NCBI GenBank assembly: GCA_023382655.1
Contig: JAHDWK010000005.1
Coordinates: 259,801 to 323,800 of the forward strand
Reading direction: 5' to 3'
DNA: 64,000 bases
Origin: Anaerolineae bacterium
GTDB taxonomy: Bacteria; Chloroflexota; Anaerolineae; Promineifilales; Promineifilaceae
Shown here: piece after piece, positions 61,454 through 64,000 of the stretch
How positions within the stretch are numbered: position 1 is the first letter of the stretch
Layout: each line of letters opens with the position of its first letter
Position numbers and translations under genes: made by a program
The notes under the pieces: model-generated
The model's input: only the letters and a program-made list of their open reading frames with translations
Told to the model about the DNA's origin: nothing
The model's database searches: none

Positions 61454-61858
61454 ATGACGAACGTGATTCCTGAGGTCAACACCGAGGTCCTGCAAGCCTT
61501 TGCCGATGCGTGGAATCGTCATGATGTTGATGCGCTCATGTCATTCATGGCGGAGGATTGTGTGTTCGAAGCCTCAGCAGGTCTGGAAGTGTGTGGCACT
61601 CGCTACGTGGGACGTGAAGCCGTGCGAGCCGGCTTTGCGGAGGTCTGGGCAGTCTTCCCCGATGCCCATTGGGGCAATGCGCGCCACTTTGTTCAGGGAG
61701 AGCGAGGGGTTTCGGAGTGGACATTCACGGGAACCCGAACGGACGGTTCTCGGGTGGAAGTACATGGTTGTGATCTGTTAACGTTTCGAGATGGCAAGAT
61801 CGTCCTGAAGAATTCCTACCGCAAGAACCGTCCACCGATAGCCGCCGGGAATCGGTGA
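61454..61858 (+). CDS. SnoaL/NTF2-like protein
   Basis: 134 aa. EVLQAFADAWNRHDVDALMSFMAEDCVFEAS and GREAVRAGFAEVWAVFPDAHW are the NTF2-fold polyketide-cyclase-like signature, ending in VHGCDLLTFRDGKIVLKNSYRKNR. Usually an isomerase, cyclase or hydratase pocket; exact role cannot be told. Good AGGAGG Shine-Dalgarno. Probably in one unit with the GNAT gene 33 bases upstream. Confidence 0.9.
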   Translation: MTNVIPEVNTEVLQAFADAWNRHDVDALMSFMAEDCVFEASAGLEVCGTRYVGREAVRAGFAEVWAVFPDAHWGNARHFVQGERGVSEWTFTGTRTDGSRVEVHGCDLLTFRDGKIVLKNSYRKNRPPIAAGNR

Positions 61859-62203
61859 GTTCACCGTGGTTGGTGAGTCATTTGAGGGGAGACACGGCCG
61901 TACCCCTCCCCCTCACACCGCGCCGATAAAGACGCACGGCCGTTGCCCCCGCCAGCACCCACCCTCCGTTACAAAAAACGCGCCCACGCGCCTGCTTCAC
62001 AATGGACAATACCCCCCTTCTCCGGTATCCTGGCCGTACCCCCTTCACAACACTGGCAAACAACAGACAGCTTGCGGTAAACTTGCAGCTATTGAAAGGT
62101 CATCAGTGGATGGATTATGATGATTTATTGGGTGATAGGTCGGCTGAATAATGAATTAGGCCGCATTTGTTGCTTCCCTGTAAGTTGTTAGGGACTGTAA
62201 GTT
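61859..62203. other. Spacer before the AlbA_2-membrane gene
   Basis: No convincing gene. It begins GC-rich with two ACGGCCGT words and becomes AT-rich from about 62050, marking a composition boundary. A 9-base direct repeat CTGTAAGTT flanks the last 15 bases before the ATG. Confidence 0.7.
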
Positions 62204-63073
62204 ATGGACGCGAGAAAACTTCAACAGCTTCTGAGTCAAGATGAAGGTGCAAGTCTAGATTTCAAACAAGAATTCTATAAGATTTATGCTGGTGACCCAG
62301 AAGCAAAGGAGAGACAAAAGCATGAACTTATAAAGGACATTTTATCTTTGGCTAATGGTAATGCGAGTGTCGCTGGAGAAACAGCCTATTTGATTATCGG
62401 AGCAAGTAACGAGTTCAATGCGGCTGGCAATAGAGACTTGCATGATACAAGCGTTAGTCGCTTGCCAGATTCGGTAGCCTTACTGGGAATGGTAAATGCT
62501 TTTTGTGAGCCCCCCCTAAATGAGTTGCAGTGTCATACTGTTGATATAGAGGGAAAACAGCTTTTTATTATAGCTATTCCCTTTAGCCCGCACTTGCATG
62601 AGCTTACCAAAAGGTTGCAGACACCATCACAAACGTATTCAAAGTATGTAACACTTGTTAGACACAACGAAAGCGTTGAAATAGCCTCAGCCAAGGAACG
62701 AGCAGCAATTCTTAAACTTAAACAAACTAAACTAGCCGAGATGGAAAATCCACCATTCCTTGTTGGTGGGATAGTAGGATTTGCGCTAGGGTTTATGGTA
62801 GGTGGTATTGCACCTTTTCAGCTTACTGAGGATGAGGACCTAAATAGGGAGATTGGCCCCTATGTAGGAGGAGTCGTTGGCGGTGTATTAGGCCAAACAA
62901 TTGGCGCTTCTCACCATCTTAAATATAGATTTCAGAAGAAATACCCCGACCGATTTTTGTTTCTTGAAAGGATATGGTTTCTAACGATTACCCTTGGTGG
63001 ATACATCCTGCTATCCTTGATAAAAGAATCATTCAAAAAGATTTGGCGTAAGATCACGTTTTCTAAAAGATAA
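62204..63073 (+). CDS. AlbA_2 (Schlafen-like) domain protein with C-terminal membrane segments
   Basis: 289 aa. The N-terminal AlbA_2 domain (about 1-165) begins SQDEGASLDFKQEFY (E-x-x-x-DFK motif), then LIKDILSLANGNA and AYLIIGAS. After it, PPFLVGGIVGFALGFMVGG, a glycine-zipper YVGGVVGGVLGQTIGA and IWFLTITLGGYILLSLI form two or three TM helices. AlbA_2 proteins resemble Schlafen nucleases/ATP-binding regulators and are common in defence islands, usually with helicase or HTH partners; the membrane fusion is unusual. AT-rich, no ACGGCCGT, so probably acquired. Confidence 0.82.
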   Translation: MDARKLQQLLSQDEGASLDFKQEFYKIYAGDPEAKERQKHELIKDILSLANGNASVAGETAYLIIGASNEFNAAGNRDLHDTSVSRLPDSVALLGMVNAFCEPPLNELQCHTVDIEGKQLFIIAIPFSPHLHELTKRLQTPSQTYSKYVTLVRHNESVEIASAKERAAILKLKQTKLAEMENPPFLVGGIVGFALGFMVGGIAPFQLTEDEDLNREIGPYVGGVVGGVLGQTIGASHHLKYRFQKKYPDRFLFLERIWFLTITLGGYILLSLIKESFKKIWRKITFSKR

Positions 63074-63352
63074 AAATATAGGTAAGTGATTGAACATTTC
63101 GGGTTGCCAAATAGGTCTCGTTGTGGCCCATCTTCCACTAGCTTTTGTAAGCGGCGTTACGACCGTACACCCCACTCCCTCCCTTCTCTCAAACAAACCT
63201 ATCCAAACGAATCATTGATGTCAGACCCCTGCTTCAACAAACCAGGTTTGTAGATGAGGAGTGCACACGTAGGTGGGCTTTGCCGCTTGTGCCGCGATTT
63301 CAATTGTCGGGTTTTGTCATATTTCGAATTGCACACGGCCGTGTCCAACCCA

Positions 63353-63381
63353 TTGACAGCCCGCTCCAAATTGCCTATATT
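63353..63381 (+). promoter_or_regulatory. Near-consensus promoter of the second GyrA-type gene
   Basis: TTGACA, 17-bp spacer, TATATT. Predicted leader about 85 nt includes an F5-like hairpin. Confidence 0.75.
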
Positions 63382-63426
63382 TACGCCCGCCTCAATAGAA
63401 CATTTATTTCATTTTTAGAACACGCA

Positions 63427-63457
63427 GACCCGAAGGGTTTCCCAAACCCTTCGGGTC
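63427..63457 (+). terminator. F5-like hairpin with TTT tail in the leader
   Basis: GACCCGAAGGGTTT and AAACCCTTCGGGTC pair perfectly around CCC and are followed by TTTAG. It lies between the promoter and the ATG, so it could attenuate transcription of the gene, or merely be a dispersed repeat. Confidence 0.6.
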
Positions 63458-63472
63458 TTTAGTAGACAAACC

Positions 63473-64000
63473 ATGGAAATCGGAACAGTCAAACAAATCA
63501 ACATTGATGAAGAAGTACGCGAATCGTACCTCAGCTACGCCATGAGCGTCATCGTCTCGCGGGCGCTGCCTGATGCCCGCGACGGCCTCAAACCGGTGCA
63601 GCGGCGCATCCTCTACGCCATGTATGACATGGGTCTGCGCCCCAACACCGCCTACAAAAAGGCGGCGCGTGTTGTCGGCGAAGTGCTGGGTAAATATCAC
63701 CCGCACAGCGACCAGGCCGTCTATGACGCTATGGTGCGCCTGGCTCAAGATTTTTCGCTGCGTTACACCCTGGTAGACGGGCAGGGCAACTTTGGCAGCA
63801 TTGACGGCGACGAAGCCGCCGCCATGCGCTACACCGAAGCCCGTATGACGCAGATGGGTCATGACATGCTGGCCGATATAGAGAAGGCGACCGTCAACTT
63901 CAACCCCAATTTTGATGATTCGCTCAAAGAACCGGGTGTCTTGCCCGCCACCATCCCTAACCTGCTGGTCAACGGCTCATCGGGTATCGCCGTGGGTATG
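63473..64000 (+). CDS. Second type IIA topoisomerase A subunit (partial, runs off window)
   Basis: 176 codons seen, no stop. [28 protein letters not shown] then [20 protein letters not shown], the [20 protein letters not shown] region and active-site Tyr in [11 protein letters not shown]. It shares its first residues with the other gyrA in the window, indicating duplication. Which acts as gyrase and which as topoisomerase IV (ParC) cannot be told without the C-terminal domain. Key residues Ser/Asp at the drug pocket are conserved. Confidence 0.92.
   Translation, partial: MEIGTVKQINIDEEVRESYLSYAMSVIVSRALPDARDGLKPVQRRILYAMYDMGLRPNTAYKKAARVVGEVLGKYHPHSDQAVYDAMVRLAQDFSLRYTLVDGQGNFGSIDGDEAAAMRYTEARMTQMGHDMLADIEKATVNFNPNFDDSLKEPGVLPATIPNLLVNGSSGIAVGM

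Larger units (their letters stand above)
63074..63472. other. Spacer and leader of the second GyrA-type gene
   Basis: No gene is supported. Contains a near-consensus promoter (63353-63381) and an F5-type hairpin in the leader just before the gene. Composition returns to the chromosome average toward the end, with one ACGGCCGT near 63337. Confidence 0.75.

Noticed and set aside
61866..62120. 84-codon frame between the NTF2-like and AlbA_2 genes
   Set aside because: Composition is Pro/His-rich shadow of GC-rich spacer, no ribosome site and no pattern.

Overview
The window reads as bacterial chromosome from a member of the Chloroflexota, most likely the Anaerolineae/Ardenticatenia side (inference). 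Supporting signs are many GAF-type histidine kinases, Thr/Pro-rich lipoprotein linkers, single-TM TPR proteins, an IcmF-type fused acyl-CoA mutase, and a moderately GC-rich, densely packed gene order. No rRNA or CRISPR array was found; there is one tRNA (Arg, CCU). A hand count gives roughly 130 copies of the palindromic octamer ACGGCCGT, about one per 500 bp, in genes and spacers alike. This is a genome-signature word comparable in kind to cyanobacterial HIP1.

Layout. 0-4 kb: PP2C phosphatase, TPR membrane protein, GAF histidine kinase. 4-8.1 kb: leftward operon of a glycosyltransferase-like membrane protein, a MazG-like protein and an O-antigen-ligase-like protein. 8.3-20.9 kb: membrane histidine kinase, methyltransferase, tRNA-Arg, a double-length eukaryote-like phosphofructokinase, SbcD-like nuclease, YwiC-like protein, FAD oxidoreductase, lipoprotein, HAD hydrolase, tandem GNAT. 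20.9-27 kb: L,D-transpeptidase and amidase pair, isochorismatase-like hydrolase, VWA protein with a 37-aa membrane peptide, ClpP, enolase. 27-38 kb: histidine kinase, cysteine desulfurase, FdrA/AllF, cytochrome P450, a four-helix-bundle gene inside terminal inverted repeats, AllG (DUF1116), M20 peptidase, WYL regulator. 38-45.4 kb: beta-helix protein, XRE-cupin regulator, DUF333 lipoprotein, LLM oxidoreductase, GNAT, zinc-ribbon protein, a gene-poor stretch with a 39-aa membrane peptide, DUF4160/DUF2442 pair. 45.4-56.4 kb: IcmF, FG-GAP protein, YgjP-type metallopeptidase, a VapBC-like module whose PIN toxin has an internal amber codon, acetoacetyl-CoA synthetase, AAA ATPase, RHH+HNH pair. 56.5-64 kb: two GyrA-type genes pointing apart, with an AT-rich HEPN gene beside the first, then SET, GNAT and NTF2-like genes, and an AT-rich AlbA_2-membrane gene beside the second, which runs off the window.

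The most unusual layer is a set of short repeat families that fill the spacers, usually as inverted doublets (hairpins) resembling REPINs. They often supply the stop codon or Shine-Dalgarno of adjacent genes and in several places lie in frame inside proteins. One doublet family (GGAGATTGGGAGATTG) also bounds a 627-bp unit carrying only an S23-like four-helix-bundle gene. That is the architecture of 23S rRNA intervening sequences, but here it sits between two protein genes. This element and its dispersed ORF-less relatives are the best candidate for an undescribed system.
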